Part shown: piece by piece, positions 52,084 through 60,601 of the stretch | How the letters are laid out: each line of letters begins with the position of its first letter | Position numbering within the stretch: the stretch's first letter is position 1 | Translations under genes and position numbers: made by a program | NCBI RefSeq assembly: GCF_025947065.1 | Contig: NZ_CP109994.1 | Span: 3,906,001 to 3,970,000 of the forward strand | Direction: 5' to 3' | DNA length: 64,000 bases | Source: Flavobacterium sp. N1736 | GTDB lineage: Bacteria > Bacteroidota > Bacteroidia > Flavobacteriales > Flavobacteriaceae | The notes under the pieces: generated by a model | Database searches by the model: none | Seen by the model: the letters and a program-made list of their open reading frames with translations, nothing else | Told to the model about the DNA's origin: nothing

Positions 52084-53436
52084 ATGATGAAAAAAAGAGT
52101 TTTAGTAATTTTAATATTCGCTTTGTTTAGCAATATATTTTCGGTTATGGCACAGACTAATCCGGAAGATATTGCTATGGCAACAGATGAGTATCAGGAC
52201 TCTTTTTATGAATCATTGAAACAAAAAGGAATTGAAAATTACGATAAAGCGATTGTATCTTTAGAAAAATGTATCAAACTAAAACCTAATGACGCAGTAG
52301 CTTATTTTGAATTAGGGAAAAATTATCTGGCATTAAAAGATTATAATAATGCCCAAAGTTCATTTGAAAAAGCGACACAATTAGATCCTAAAAATAAATG
52401 GTATTGGTTGGGAATTTACGATGTAAGTTATGAAACCAAAAACTATCCTTTGGCAATCGAAACAATTCAAAAAATTATTCCGTTTGACGAAGAATATAAA
52501 GATGATTTAATTTCGTTGTATATGATTTCAAATCAGTACGATAAAGCGCTTGCAACGATTAATGAAATGAACGATAAGTTTGGTAAATCTGAAGATCGTG
52601 ATCGTTATAAAATGCAAATTTTGTCGCAGGGAAAATATCAAAATTCAGAGGCTTCAAATTTAATTGACAAGATTAAAAAGAATCCAAAAGAAGAATCAAA
52701 TTATACAGATCTGATTTTTTTGTATTCAAAATCAGAAGAAACAGAAAAAGCGCTGGATGTTGCAAAACAATTAGCAAAAGAAATTCCAACTTCAGAGTGG
52801 GCGCAGGTAAGTTTGTTTAAAGGATATTTAGACACTAATCAGTCAGAAAAAGCAATTAATTCGATGAATATAATTTTGGCAAGTTCAAAAATTGATTCAA
52901 AAATAAAACATCGCACATTAAATGAATTTTTGATTTATGTGAATAAAAACCCGCAATATGCACCCGCTTTAGAAAAAGCAATTGGTTATTTTGATAATGA
53001 CCCAAATGTTGATGTTGCGAAAGAAATAGGTAAATTTTATCATAGCAAAAATCAATTTGAAAACGCAATCAGGTATTATGAAAAAGACCTGAAATCAAAT
53101 TCAGATACAGATCGCGAAACCAATTTGCTTTTGCTTGATGCTTACACACAGGCAAAACAATTTGAACCGATGACAAAAAGAGCGATGACTATGATAGAAG
53201 TTTATCCAAGTCAGCCGCAATTTTATTATTATGCAGGATTAGGAAGCAATCAGCTGCAGCAATTTAAAAACGCAAAAACCGTTTTAGAAATGGGATTAGA
53301 TTATGTGGTTGATGATGTTAAGCTTGAAGCAAATTTTAATATTCAGTTAGGAGAAGCTTATAATGGATTGGGAGATGCCAAGAAAAAAGAGGAATACTTT
53401 TTGAAGGCAAATGAATTATTAAAGAAAAAGAAGTAA
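52084..53436 (+). CDS. Secreted tetratricopeptide repeat protein
   Basis: The 450-residue product starts with a Sec signal (KKRVLVILIFALFSNIFSVM, cleaved near AQT) and then carries several TPR units. The clearest is near residues 60-105: SLEKCIKLKPNDAVAYFELG and KNYLALKDYNNAQSSFEKAT followed by QLDPKNKWYWLG. More follow to the C-terminus (LEANFNIQLGEAYNGLGDAK). TPR proteins act as scaffolds; no lipobox is seen, so it is likely periplasmic. It is 23 bp after the nucleotidyltransferase gene and 14 bp before the DUF4292 lipoprotein gene. The specific partner is unknown. Confidence 0.88.
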   Translation: MMKKRVLVILIFALFSNIFSVMAQTNPEDIAMATDEYQDSFYESLKQKGIENYDKAIVSLEKCIKLKPNDAVAYFELGKNYLALKDYNNAQSSFEKATQLDPKNKWYWLGIYDVSYETKNYPLAIETIQKIIPFDEEYKDDLISLYMISNQYDKALATINEMNDKFGKSEDRDRYKMQILSQGKYQNSEASNLIDKIKKNPKEESNYTDLIFLYSKSEETEKALDVAKQLAKEIPTSEWAQVSLFKGYLDTNQSEKAINSMNIILASSKIDSKIKHRTLNEFLIYVNKNPQYAPALEKAIGYFDNDPNVDVAKEIGKFYHSKNQFENAIRYYEKDLKSNSDTDRETNLLLLDAYTQAKQFEPMTKRAMTMIEVYPSQPQFYYYAGLGSNQLQQFKNAKTVLEMGLDYVVDDVKLEANFNIQLGEAYNGLGDAKKKEEYFLKANELLKKKK

Positions 53437-53450
53437 AAAGAAAATTCAAG

Positions 53451-54230
53451 ATGAAAAGATATATAGTAATTGTATTGGCATCAGTTTTTATGATTTCATG
53501 TAAATCAAAAGCAGTTGCAGTACAAAACACAGATACTAACGAAGTTGTTGCAAAAAAGGACAATAAAGTTATAGAAAAACATTACGATAATAAATTAGAT
53601 TTTAAAACATTATACATAAAAGCAAGTGCAAAATATGTTGATGAAAAACAAAGTCAGAATGTAACAGCCGAAATTAGAATCGAAAAAGACAAACAGATTT
53701 TAATAAGTGTTCGTTTTCTTGGCATCACAATGGCAAAAGCATTAATTACGCCAACAACTGTAAGCTATTACGAAAAAATAAACAGTACCTATTATGAAGG
53801 AGATTTTACCAGTTTAAGTAAATGGCTGGGAACAGAACTTGATTATAGTAAAGTGCAAAATTTATTGGTTGGAGAAGCTTTAGACGATTTAAGAAAAGGA
53901 AAATATACACAAACAATTGTAGAAAACCTGATTCGTTTAGAAGATGAAAAAGACACTCAATTGAAAAAAGCTTTCTTTTTGGAACCTGAAAAATATTTGC
54001 TGCAAAAAGAACAAATTACGCAGGCGACAGAAAACATTATGTTAGAGATTAAATATGCTGACAACAAAGTTTTCGATCAGGGAAATCTTCCAACAAGTAT
54101 CGAAATTAATGCGATACAGCCAAAAGGAAAAACAGACATCAATTTAAATTACAATAATATTTCGTTTAATGAAGAACTTTCTTTCCCTTATAGCGTGCCG
54201 GGTGGTTACAAGAAAGTTTTAATTAAGTAA
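53451..54230 (+). CDS. DUF4292 lipoprotein
   Basis: The 259-residue product has a lipoprotein signal, MKRYIVIVLASVFMISCKSK, with the lipidated Cys at residue 17. The mature part is beta-rich: FKTLYIKASAKYVDEKQSQN, ILISVRFLGITMAKALITPT and YYEKINSTYYEGDFTSLSKW, resembling the LolA/LolB/LppX-like fold I associate with DUF4292. Such proteins may carry lipids or lipoproteins at the outer membrane; that function is inferred from fold similarity. It lies between the TPR protein and EnvC-like genes, with 14-bp and 23-bp spacings, in a compact envelope operon. Confidence 0.82.
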   Translation: MKRYIVIVLASVFMISCKSKAVAVQNTDTNEVVAKKDNKVIEKHYDNKLDFKTLYIKASAKYVDEKQSQNVTAEIRIEKDKQILISVRFLGITMAKALITPTTVSYYEKINSTYYEGDFTSLSKWLGTELDYSKVQNLLVGEALDDLRKGKYTQTIVENLIRLEDEKDTQLKKAFFLEPEKYLLQKEQITQATENIMLEIKYADNKVFDQGNLPTSIEINAIQPKGKTDINLNYNNISFNEELSFPYSVPGGYKKVLIK

Positions 54231-54253
54231 ATTTGCAAAAAGAAAAGATAAAC

Positions 54254-55507
54254 ATGCCGAAATTTCTCCTCAGCCTAATTTTTATATGTGCCACAACTTT
54301 TACGTGGGCACAAGATTCGCAGCAAGAAAAACTTGAACAGCGAAAAGCTCAGATTCAGCAGGAAATTAGAGACAACGAAAAAATGTTGCAATCTGTAAAG
54401 AAAAAAGAAAAATCAGCAGTAAATGTGTTTTTAATTCAGGCTAATAAAATTAAACTGAAAGAAAAACTGATTAATACAACAGCAAAACAAGAGAAAATCT
54501 TAAATAACGATATGTATATTAACCAGGTTCAGGTTAATAAACTAAAAAAAGAACTTACGGTTCTAAAGGAAGATTATGCTAAAATGATTTTGAAATCATA
54601 TAAAAGCCGATCTGAACAAAGCAGAGCCATGTTTATTTTATCTTCTGAAAGTTTTCTGCAAGCGTATAAGAGAGCACAATATTTAAAACAATATACCAAT
54701 TTCAGAAAAAATCAAGGATTAGAAATTCAGTCAAAAACAGCTCAATTACTTGATTTTAATGCAAAATTGGACGGACAAAGACAAGTAAAGAAAAAAATTA
54801 TTGCTGAAAATCAAAAAGAAAAGCAAAGCTTAGAAATTGAAAAGAAAGAACAGCAAAAACTTGTTAACGAAATTAAAAGAGATAAGAATAAAATTATTGC
54901 CGATACAAGAAATAAACAGGCAGAAGCAAAACGTATTGACAGACAAATTGATCGTTTAATTCGTGAAGCTATTGCCGAAGCAAACAGAAAAGCAGCTCTT
55001 GAAAAAGCAAAAGATAACCCGGGATCAACAGCATCAACAGCACCGGTTTCATCATCTAAAATTGCATTAACACCCGAAGGTAAAATTTTAGCTGCCGATT
55101 TTAAAGCAAACCGTGGAAAATTACCATGGCCGGTAGAAAAAGGATTTATATCGCTGGGATACGGAGATCAGCCACACCCGCTTTATCCATCATTAACCGT
55201 ACATAACTCCGGAGTTGAAATTACTACAGAACAAGGAGCAACAGCCCGTGCGGTATTTGAAGGAGAAGTTTCGAGCGTTATGGTTTTATCGCCAATTAAC
55301 AGAGCCGTTATGATTCAGCATGGAGATTATTTTACCGTCTATCAAAACCTGAGTCAGGTATTTGTAAGCAAAGGCGATAAAGTAAGTATCAAGCAAAGTA
55401 TTGGAAAAGTAAGAACCAGCGGCGATACCGGAAAAACAATTATTAAGTTTTTAATTCTTCAAAATACATCAAATAACAATCCGGAAGGATGGTTACAAAA
55501 CAGATAA
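54254..55507 (+). CDS. EnvC-like murein hydrolase activator (degenerate M23 domain)
   Basis: The ATG at 54254 gives 417 residues with a Sec signal (MPKFLLSLIFICATTFTWAQ). Residues 25-260 form a long charged coiled coil (KLEQRKAQIQQEIRDNEKML ... EAKRIDRQIDRLIREAIAEA). The C-terminal LytM/M23 domain spans about residues 290-417. Its zinc ligands look lost: the HxGxD-type motif reads HNSGVEI and the HxH strand reads IIKFLILQ, while the fold segments ARAVFEGEVSSV and QHGDYFTVYQNLSQ remain. This matches EnvC, which activates amidases rather than cutting peptidoglycan itself. It closes the operon and is followed by a terminator. Confidence 0.88.
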   Translation: MPKFLLSLIFICATTFTWAQDSQQEKLEQRKAQIQQEIRDNEKMLQSVKKKEKSAVNVFLIQANKIKLKEKLINTTAKQEKILNNDMYINQVQVNKLKKELTVLKEDYAKMILKSYKSRSEQSRAMFILSSESFLQAYKRAQYLKQYTNFRKNQGLEIQSKTAQLLDFNAKLDGQRQVKKKIIAENQKEKQSLEIEKKEQQKLVNEIKRDKNKIIADTRNKQAEAKRIDRQIDRLIREAIAEANRKAALEKAKDNPGSTASTAPVSSSKIALTPEGKILAADFKANRGKLPWPVEKGFISLGYGDQPHPLYPSLTVHNSGVEITTEQGATARAVFEGEVSSVMVLSPINRAVMIQHGDYFTVYQNLSQVFVSKGDKVSIKQSIGKVRTSGDTGKTIIKFLILQNTSNNNPEGWLQNR

Positions 55508-55509
55508 AG

Positions 55510-55535
55510 AAAAGGGAGCAATTAGCTCCCTTTTT
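55510..55535 (+). terminator. Rho-independent terminator after the EnvC-like gene
   Basis: GGGAGC (55514-55519) pairs with GCTCCC (55525-55530) around the loop AATTA, with A's before and five T's after. It ends the operon that begins near 48887 and isolates rbfA. Confidence 0.88.
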
Positions 55536-55568
55536 AATATTATAATTTCAATTGAAATTTAAAAATAG

Positions 55569-55576
55569 TATTTTTG
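55569..55576 (+). promoter_or_regulatory. -7 promoter element of rbfA
   Basis: TATTTTTG matches TAnnTTTG and lies only 4 bp before the rbfA ATG (55581), so the transcript would be nearly leaderless. A TTG at 55552-55554 is 14 bp upstream, shorter than the usual spacing. Confidence 0.55.
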
Positions 55577-55580
55577 CATT

Positions 55581-55973
55581 ATGGAAACAAATAGACAGAA
55601 AAAAATAGGCGGTGTCATCCAGAAAGATCTGGTTGATATTTTGCAAGGTGAAGTGAGAAAAAACGGAATTAGTAATTTGGTAATTTCGGTATCCAAAGTT
55701 AGTGTTACTTCAGATTTATCTGTGGCAACGGTTTATTTAAGCATTTTTCCTCAGGACAAAGCACAGGAAACTTTAGACGGAATAAAATCAAATACAACAT
55801 TAATCAAACACGATTTATCACAACGTGTACGTTTGCAATTGCGCCGCGTACCAAATCTTGTATTCTTTATCGATGACTCTTTAGATTATATCGAAAAAAT
55901 TGATAACGCTTTATCAAATAGAGAAAACCCAATCGAAAATCGTGATCTTTTAGACAAAAGAAGAAAATCATAA
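55581..55973 (+). CDS. rbfA: Ribosome-binding factor A
   Basis: The 130-residue product has the KH-like RbfA fold: RQKKIGGVIQKDLVDILQGE at the N-terminus, ISVSKVSVTSDLSVATVYLS in the middle, and LSQRVRLQLRRVPNLVFFID with the DDSLDYIEKIDNAL segment at the end. It binds the 30S subunit and helps 16S rRNA 5'-end maturation, mainly in the cold. The LolE-like permease gene begins with TTG 1 bp after its stop codon, a pairing common in Bacteroidota. The start codon lies right behind a promoter -7 box. Confidence 0.95.
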   Translation: METNRQKKIGGVIQKDLVDILQGEVRKNGISNLVISVSKVSVTSDLSVATVYLSIFPQDKAQETLDGIKSNTTLIKHDLSQRVRLQLRRVPNLVFFIDDSLDYIEKIDNALSNRENPIENRDLLDKRRKS

Positions 55974-55974
55974 A

Positions 55975-57174
55975 TTGAATTTCCCCCTTTACATAGCCAA
56001 ACGTTATATTTTTAGCAAAAGTAAAAACAACGCTATTAATATTATCAACCGCATTGCCAGCTTGGGAATTATAGTTGGTACAATGGCTTTGTTTGTGGTT
56101 TTATCCGTTTTTAGCGGATTAAAAGTTTTTAGTCTTTCGTTTACAAACGAAATCGATCCTGATTTAAAAATGACAAGTACGCACGGAAAATCATTTTTGA
56201 TAACACCGGATCAGGACCATCAGATTAAAAAAATTGATGGCGTCGCCTCATACACCAAAATTATCGAAGAACGTGTTTTGTTTTTGTTTAAAGACAAACA
56301 ACAAGTTACTTATTTAAAAGGAGTTGACAGTCTGTATCCCGTAGTAAACGACATCAATAAAAAACTTTTTAACGGACAATGGATTAAACCAGACACATAT
56401 CAGGTTGTAGTGGGTTATGGCATTGCCAGAGATTTTTCGATGGGAATATTAGACTTCGAAAATCCGCTGCAAATATTTGCTCCAAAACCCGGAAAAGGAG
56501 CTTTTGAAAATCCCGAAGAAGCATTTAATAAAACCGATGTTTTACCGGTTGGAATTTATTCTATAAGTGAAGATTTAGATTCTAAATATGTATTTGCTGA
56601 CTTAGCTTTAGCGCAGGAATTGTTGATGTACAAACCCAATCAGATTTCAGGTATTGAATTTCATCTAAAAGAAAATGCGGATGAAAACGCAATAAAGGCT
56701 CAACTCGGGAATATTTTCAAAAACAAAATCACCGTAAAAAACAGAGCACAATTAAATGAGTCTTTATATAAAATGCTCAATACAGAAAATATAGTAGTCT
56801 ATCTAATTTTTACATTAGTGATTATTGTAGCACTTTTTAATTTGGTTGGAGCACTAATTATGATGATTTTAGAGAAAAAAGGAAATCTTAAAACCCTTTT
56901 TAATTTAGGAACTGAAATCAATAATCTTCGAAAAATATTTTTACTTCAGGGAACATTATTAAGTGTATTTGGCGGTTTAATTGGTTTGGTTCTGGGTATT
57001 ATTTTAGTGCTTTTACAACAACGATATGAACTAATTATGATCACCCCAACATTAGCATATCCGGTTGTTTTTAATCTCGAAAATGTTTTGATTGTTATGA
57101 CAACCATTGTTTCACTTGGTTTTGTATCATCATTAATTGCCAGCAGTCGTGTGAGTAAAAACTTATTAGATTAA
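55975..57174 (+). CDS. LolC/LolE-like ABC transporter permease
   Basis: The frame starts with TTG at 55975 (399 residues): MNFPLYIAKRYIFSKSKNNA is typical for the N-terminus of LolC/E permeases, so a later ATG is unlikely. It has an N-terminal helix (IASLGIIVGTMALFVVLSVF), a periplasmic domain of about 200 residues, and three C-terminal helices (NIVVYLIFTLVIIVALFNLV, then LQGTLLSVFGGLIGLVLGII and the last near residue 375). This FtsX-type layout fits lipoprotein release (Lol) permeases. No ATP-binding gene is next to it. It is coupled to rbfA. Confidence 0.87.
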   Translation: MNFPLYIAKRYIFSKSKNNAINIINRIASLGIIVGTMALFVVLSVFSGLKVFSLSFTNEIDPDLKMTSTHGKSFLITPDQDHQIKKIDGVASYTKIIEERVLFLFKDKQQVTYLKGVDSLYPVVNDINKKLFNGQWIKPDTYQVVVGYGIARDFSMGILDFENPLQIFAPKPGKGAFENPEEAFNKTDVLPVGIYSISEDLDSKYVFADLALAQELLMYKPNQISGIEFHLKENADENAIKAQLGNIFKNKITVKNRAQLNESLYKMLNTENIVVYLIFTLVIIVALFNLVGALIMMILEKKGNLKTLFNLGTEINNLRKIFLLQGTLLSVFGGLIGLVLGIILVLLQQRYELIMITPTLAYPVVFNLENVLIVMTTIVSLGFVSSLIASSRVSKNLLD

Positions 57175-57343
57175 TATTTCTTCCTAAAAAATATTACTTA
57201 TATTTATCGCCGTAAAAACTACAGCATATGATTGTTTCTGCCTAATCCTATTTATCTTTCGAATAATTAGGGTACTTACGCTTATTTCTCCCGAGTTTAG
57301 ATTAACGAATCTGAGCTAATTTTATCATTTATCCTAACAAATC

Positions 57344-58771
57344 ATGACAGAAACTACAATAAAGAAAAGTTTATTTTCTAAAATTTTCACCACATTAAGA
57401 CAAGCAATCAAAGGAGATGAATCTTTTGATTATACTGCCGGAAGTATCAAAAAAGCAGTCATTTTATTAGCCATTCCCATGGTTTTAGAAATGATGATGG
57501 AATCCGTTTTTGCTTTGGTCGATTTATATTTCGTCGGACATTTAGAACACAGCAGTTTTGCCATTCAAACCGTTGGTTTAACAGAATCTGTTTTAACAAT
57601 TATATATTCCCTGGCAATTGGAATGAGCATGGCGGCAACAGCGGTTGTTGCGAGACGTATTGGAGAAAAAGATCCAATCGCTGCAGCAAAAGCCGGAATG
57701 CAGGCTATTATTATTGCATTTGCAGTAAATAGTGTAATGAGTATTTTGGGTGTTATTTATGCCAAAGATATTCTCCTGTTGATGGGAGCATCTGTTGATG
57801 CCGCTGAACACGGTTATCGATTTACACAAATCATGATTGGCTCAAGCTTATGCATCATGCTTTTATTTTTGATTAACGGAATATTTCGTGGAGCAGGAAA
57901 CGCAGCCATTGCAATGAAAAGCTTGTGGATTGCTAATATTTGCAACATTATTTTATGTCCGATATTGATTAATGGTCTAGGACCAATTCCTGCTTTTGGA
58001 TTAACAGGCGCCGCTTTGGCAACTACTTTAGGAAGAAGTATTGGAGTATTGTATCAGGTATATCATTTGTTTTCCGGAAACGGAATTTTAAAAATTAAAA
58101 TAGCTTATTTCGCCCCTGATTTTAAACAAATAAAAGCATTAGTAAAAATTGCCGCTCCGGGAATTTTACAATTTGTAATTGCATCCTGCAGCTGGATATT
58201 TTTAGCACAATTAGTAGCAACAACAGGAGGCGATCACGGTTCTGCAGGTTATCAAACGGCGTTAAGAATTATGATGTTTTTCATTCTTCCGGCTTGGGGA
58301 TTAAGTAATGCCGCCGCAACTCTGGTTGGGCAAAATTTAGGAGCAAAGCAAATCGACCGTGCCGAAAAATCTGTTTTTACAACAGCTAAATATAATGTGA
58401 TTTTCATGGCAACAATTATGATAATTACACTGTGTTTTGGAAAATATATTATCTCGTTTTTCACGAATGACGAACTGGTAAAAACAGTAGCCGTTGAAGC
58501 GCTGCAAATTATGAGTGTTGGATTTATTTTCTACGGAATCGGAATGGTTTTAATCAATACATTCAACGGAGCAGGCGATACCTGGACTCCAACCGGAATT
58601 AATTTTTTCGGATTTTGGCTGTTTCAAATTCCGCTCGCATTTATATTGGCCAAACATTTTAATATGGGACCAACAGGTGTTTTCATTGCAATTCCGGTTG
58701 CAGAAACCGCTATTACTTTGGCGGGAATTTTCTTTTATAAAAGAGGAAAGTGGAAACGTATTCAAGTTTAA
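57344..58771 (+). CDS. MATE family efflux transporter
   Basis: The 475-residue product has 12 membrane helices in two related halves. MATE signatures include AVILLAIPMVLEMMMESVFA (helix 1), SLAIGMSMAATAVVARRIGE in the first half and AGYQTALRIMMFFILPAWGL with NAAATLVGQNLGAKQIDRAE in the second. Such carriers use sodium or proton gradients to export cationic drugs or metabolites. The 169-bp gap upstream contains two short hairpins (57241-57271 and near 57312) but no riboswitch I recognise. A terminator follows directly. Substrate unknown. Confidence 0.93.
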   Translation: MTETTIKKSLFSKIFTTLRQAIKGDESFDYTAGSIKKAVILLAIPMVLEMMMESVFALVDLYFVGHLEHSSFAIQTVGLTESVLTIIYSLAIGMSMAATAVVARRIGEKDPIAAAKAGMQAIIIAFAVNSVMSILGVIYAKDILLLMGASVDAAEHGYRFTQIMIGSSLCIMLLFLINGIFRGAGNAAIAMKSLWIANICNIILCPILINGLGPIPAFGLTGAALATTLGRSIGVLYQVYHLFSGNGILKIKIAYFAPDFKQIKALVKIAAPGILQFVIASCSWIFLAQLVATTGGDHGSAGYQTALRIMMFFILPAWGLSNAAATLVGQNLGAKQIDRAEKSVFTTAKYNVIFMATIMIITLCFGKYIISFFTNDELVKTVAVEALQIMSVGFIFYGIGMVLINTFNGAGDTWTPTGINFFGFWLFQIPLAFILAKHFNMGPTGVFIAIPVAETAITLAGIFFYKRGKWKRIQV

Positions 58772-58778
58772 ATTTCAA

Positions 58779-58810
58779 TAAAAAAGACCTTCAATTTTGA
58801 AGGTCTTTTT
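58779..58810 (+). terminator. Rho-independent terminator of the MATE gene
   Basis: AAAAGACCTTCAA pairs with TTGAAGGTCTTTT around a short T loop and is followed by T's. An almost identical hairpin lies at 59416-59450, on the far side of the yefM-yoeB genes. Confidence 0.88.
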
Positions 58811-58824
58811 TATTAAAATTATTT

Positions 58825-58852
58825 TGTACCTTTGAACGTACAAATAAAAGTA
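58825..58852 (+). promoter_or_regulatory. yefM-yoeB promoter with three phased GTAC operator cores
   Basis: GTAC occurs at 58825-58828, 58837-58840 and 58849-58852, exactly 12 bp apart. The first overlaps a TACCTTTG -7 box (58826-58833). The last two are part of an inverted repeat, CGTAC-N8-GTACG (58836-58853). E. coli YefM also binds palindromes centred on TGTACA with 12-bp spacing, so this is a likely autorepression site. Confidence 0.75.
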
Positions 58853-58869
58853 CGCTATAAATTTAAAAA

Positions 58870-59127
58870 ATGAAAGCAATAACAATATCAACATTAAGAA
58901 AAAATATTAAAAACTATTTTGATGAAGTATCTGAATCATCAGAAATAATTGTTGTTCCGAGAAATACAGAGGAAGATGCAATTGTAATAATATCTATGAA
59001 AGAATACAACTCGATATTAGAAACGCAACATTTATTATCAACTAAAGCAAATAGAAAGAGACTTTCAGAATCTATAGAGCAAATGGAAAATGGAAAACTT
59101 ACCACATATAATTTAGATGAACTTTAG
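58870..59127 (+). CDS. yefM: YefM/Phd-type antitoxin
   Basis: The 85-residue product matches the Phd/YefM family: [20 protein letters not shown] and [20 protein letters not shown] form the DNA-binding N-terminal domain, then [20 protein letters not shown] and the flexible C-terminal tail [20 protein letters not shown], which wraps the toxin. It neutralises YoeB and represses the operon. The toxin gene follows after 5 bp. The upstream region has three GTAC cores at 12-bp spacing. The pair is a complete, apparently intact module. Confidence 0.94.
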   Translation: MKAITISTLRKNIKNYFDEVSESSEIIVVPRNTEEDAIVIISMKEYNSILETQHLLSTKANRKRLSESIEQMENGKLTTYNLDEL

Positions 59128-59132
59128 ATTTT

Positions 59133-59408
59133 ATGGATATTTGTTTTACAAAAAATGGTTGGGAAGAGTTTGAATTTTGGATTGAAAATGACACAGACAC
59201 AGCGATAAAAATAAAAGAATTAATTAAATCAATTAGAGAAAATCCATTTAAGGGAATTGGGAAACCAGAACCTTTGCGTCATGATTTAAAAAGTTTTTGG
59301 TCCCGAAGAATTAACGGAGAACATCGTTTAGTTTATAAAGTTTCAGGAGCTAAAGGTGTTGACCAAAAATGTGTAATATTGCAATGTAGATTTCATTATG
59401 ATGATTAA
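59133..59408 (+). CDS. yoeB: YoeB/Txe-type ribosome-dependent mRNA interferase
   Basis: The 91-residue product has the YoeB pattern: CFTKNGWEEFEFWIENDTDT at the N-terminus, IKELIKSIRENPFKGIGKPE, then PLRHDLKSFWSRRINGEHRL and VYKV, ending in LQCRFHYDD. The Glu in KPEPL, the Arg in SRRINGEHR and the C-terminal His-Tyr correspond to the catalytic residues known for YoeB, which cleaves mRNA in the ribosomal A site. An insertion SGAKGVDQK before the last strand makes it slightly longer than the 84-residue E. coli protein. All catalytic positions appear intact. Confidence 0.94.
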   Translation: MDICFTKNGWEEFEFWIENDTDTAIKIKELIKSIRENPFKGIGKPEPLRHDLKSFWSRRINGEHRLVYKVSGAKGVDQKCVILQCRFHYDD

Positions 59409-59415
59409 TTTACAC

Positions 59416-59450
59416 AAAAAAGACCTTCAAATTTGAAGGTCTTTTTTTTA
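59416..59450. terminator. Bidirectional terminator between yoeB and dusB
   Basis: AAAAAGACCTTCAAA pairs with TTTGAAGGTCTTTTT as a perfect dyad with A and T runs on either side. It is 8 bp after the yoeB stop and 4 bp before the end of dusB on the other strand, so it can serve both. Confidence 0.9.
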
Positions 59451-59453
59451 TAT

Positions 59454-60446
59454 TTAAACAAATTCGTATCCTGCATAAACCTGTTCGATTTCTTTCATAA
59501 TTGCAAAAAGATTTTCAGGTTCATCAGTCGTAACTAATTTTTGTTTGTATTCTTTAAACGAATGAATTCCTTTAAAATAATTGGTATAATGACGACGCAT
59601 TTCAACAATTCCCAAGCGTTCACCTTTCCATTCCATCGACCACATTAAATGATTTCTGGCGGCTTCTACGCGATCAATAACGGTCGGTGCAGGCAAATGT
59701 TCTCCCGTTTTAAAAAAATGTTTAATTTCATTAAAAATCCACGGATAACCAATTGCGGCACGGCCAATCATGATTCCGTCAATACCGTATTCGTTTTTAT
59801 ATTTTAATGCCTTTTCAGGGCTGTCGATATCGCCATTTCCAAAAATAGGCATTGTAATTCTGGGATTGTTTTTTACACGTGCAATATGCGACCAATCGGC
59901 GTGACCTTTATACATTTGTGCACGGGTTCTGGCGTGAATTGTTAAAGCCTGAACACCAATATCCTGAAGCCTTTCAGCAACTTCATCAATATTAATAGAG
60001 CTTTCATCCCAACCCAAACGTGTTTTTACCGTTACAGGCAAATCAGTACTTCTGATAACCGCTTTTGTCAAACGCACCATCAAATCGACATCTTTCAAAA
60101 CTCCGGCACCGGCACCTTTGCAAACTACTTTTTTTACCGGACAACCAAAATTAATATCAACCAAATCCGGTTTTACAGTAGAAACAATTTTAGACGAAAG
60201 CGCCATTGCTTCCTCATCTCCTCCAAAAATCTGAATTCCGACCGGACGTTCGTAATCAAAAATATCCAACTTCATTCTACTTTTGATTGCATCACGAATC
60301 AATCCTTCCGATGAAATAAATTCAGAATACATTAAGTCAGCGCCATGTGTTTTGCATAATCTGCGAAACGGCGGATCGCTAACATCTTCCATCGGTGCGA
60401 GTAATAAGGGAAATTCAGGTAATTCTATGTTGCCAATCTTGACCAT
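59454..60446 (-). CDS. dusB: tRNA-dihydrouridine synthase B
   Basis: The ATG at 60446 gives 330 residues beginning MVKIGNIELPEFPLLLAPME, the usual start; an in-frame upstream ATG at 60506 would put coding sequence over the promoter. The FMN-barrel motifs are clear: MEDVSDPPFRRLC, DINFGCPVKKVVCKGAGAGV, with the catalytic Cys in KKVVCKG, and TVKTRLGWDESSINI, IHARTRAQMYKGHADW and GNGDIDSPEKAL, ending in GIMIGRAAIGYPWIF. It reduces uridine to dihydrouridine in tRNA D-loops using FMN and NADPH. The C-terminal helical domain is intact. Confidence 0.96.
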   Translation of the reverse strand: MVKIGNIELPEFPLLLAPMEDVSDPPFRRLCKTHGADLMYSEFISSEGLIRDAIKSRMKLDIFDYERPVGIQIFGGDEEAMALSSKIVSTVKPDLVDINFGCPVKKVVCKGAGAGVLKDVDLMVRLTKAVIRSTDLPVTVKTRLGWDESSINIDEVAERLQDIGVQALTIHARTRAQMYKGHADWSHIARVKNNPRITMPIFGNGDIDSPEKALKYKNEYGIDGIMIGRAAIGYPWIFNEIKHFFKTGEHLPAPTVIDRVEAARNHLMWSMEWKGERLGIVEMRRHYTNYFKGIHSFKEYKQKLVTTDEPENLFAIMKEIEQVYAGYEFV

Positions 60447-60461
60447 CTTCAATATTTTGTG

Positions 60462-60494
60462 CAAAATTACAACATTTAGTTCAATTTGTACCAA
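60462..60494 (-). promoter_or_regulatory. Bacteroidota-type promoter of dusB
   Basis: On the minus strand, TTG (complement of 60492-60494) is followed after 22 bp by TAATTTTG (complement of 60462-60469). The -7 box is 15 bp from the ATG at 60446, giving a short leader. Confidence 0.65.
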
Positions 60495-60601
60495 ATTGAG
60501 GTTCAAAGGTTCAGAGCAACAATCCCGAAGTCTCGGGACAAAGTTTTTTATCAGATTTTCACAAAACGTTTGTCCCTCTAAACCTTTGCAACTTTGTACC
60601 T

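Noticed and set aside
57175..57343. Riboswitch ahead of the MATE gene
   Set aside because: Two short hairpins are visible, but no conserved core of a guanidine, ykkC or other known riboswitch could be recognised.
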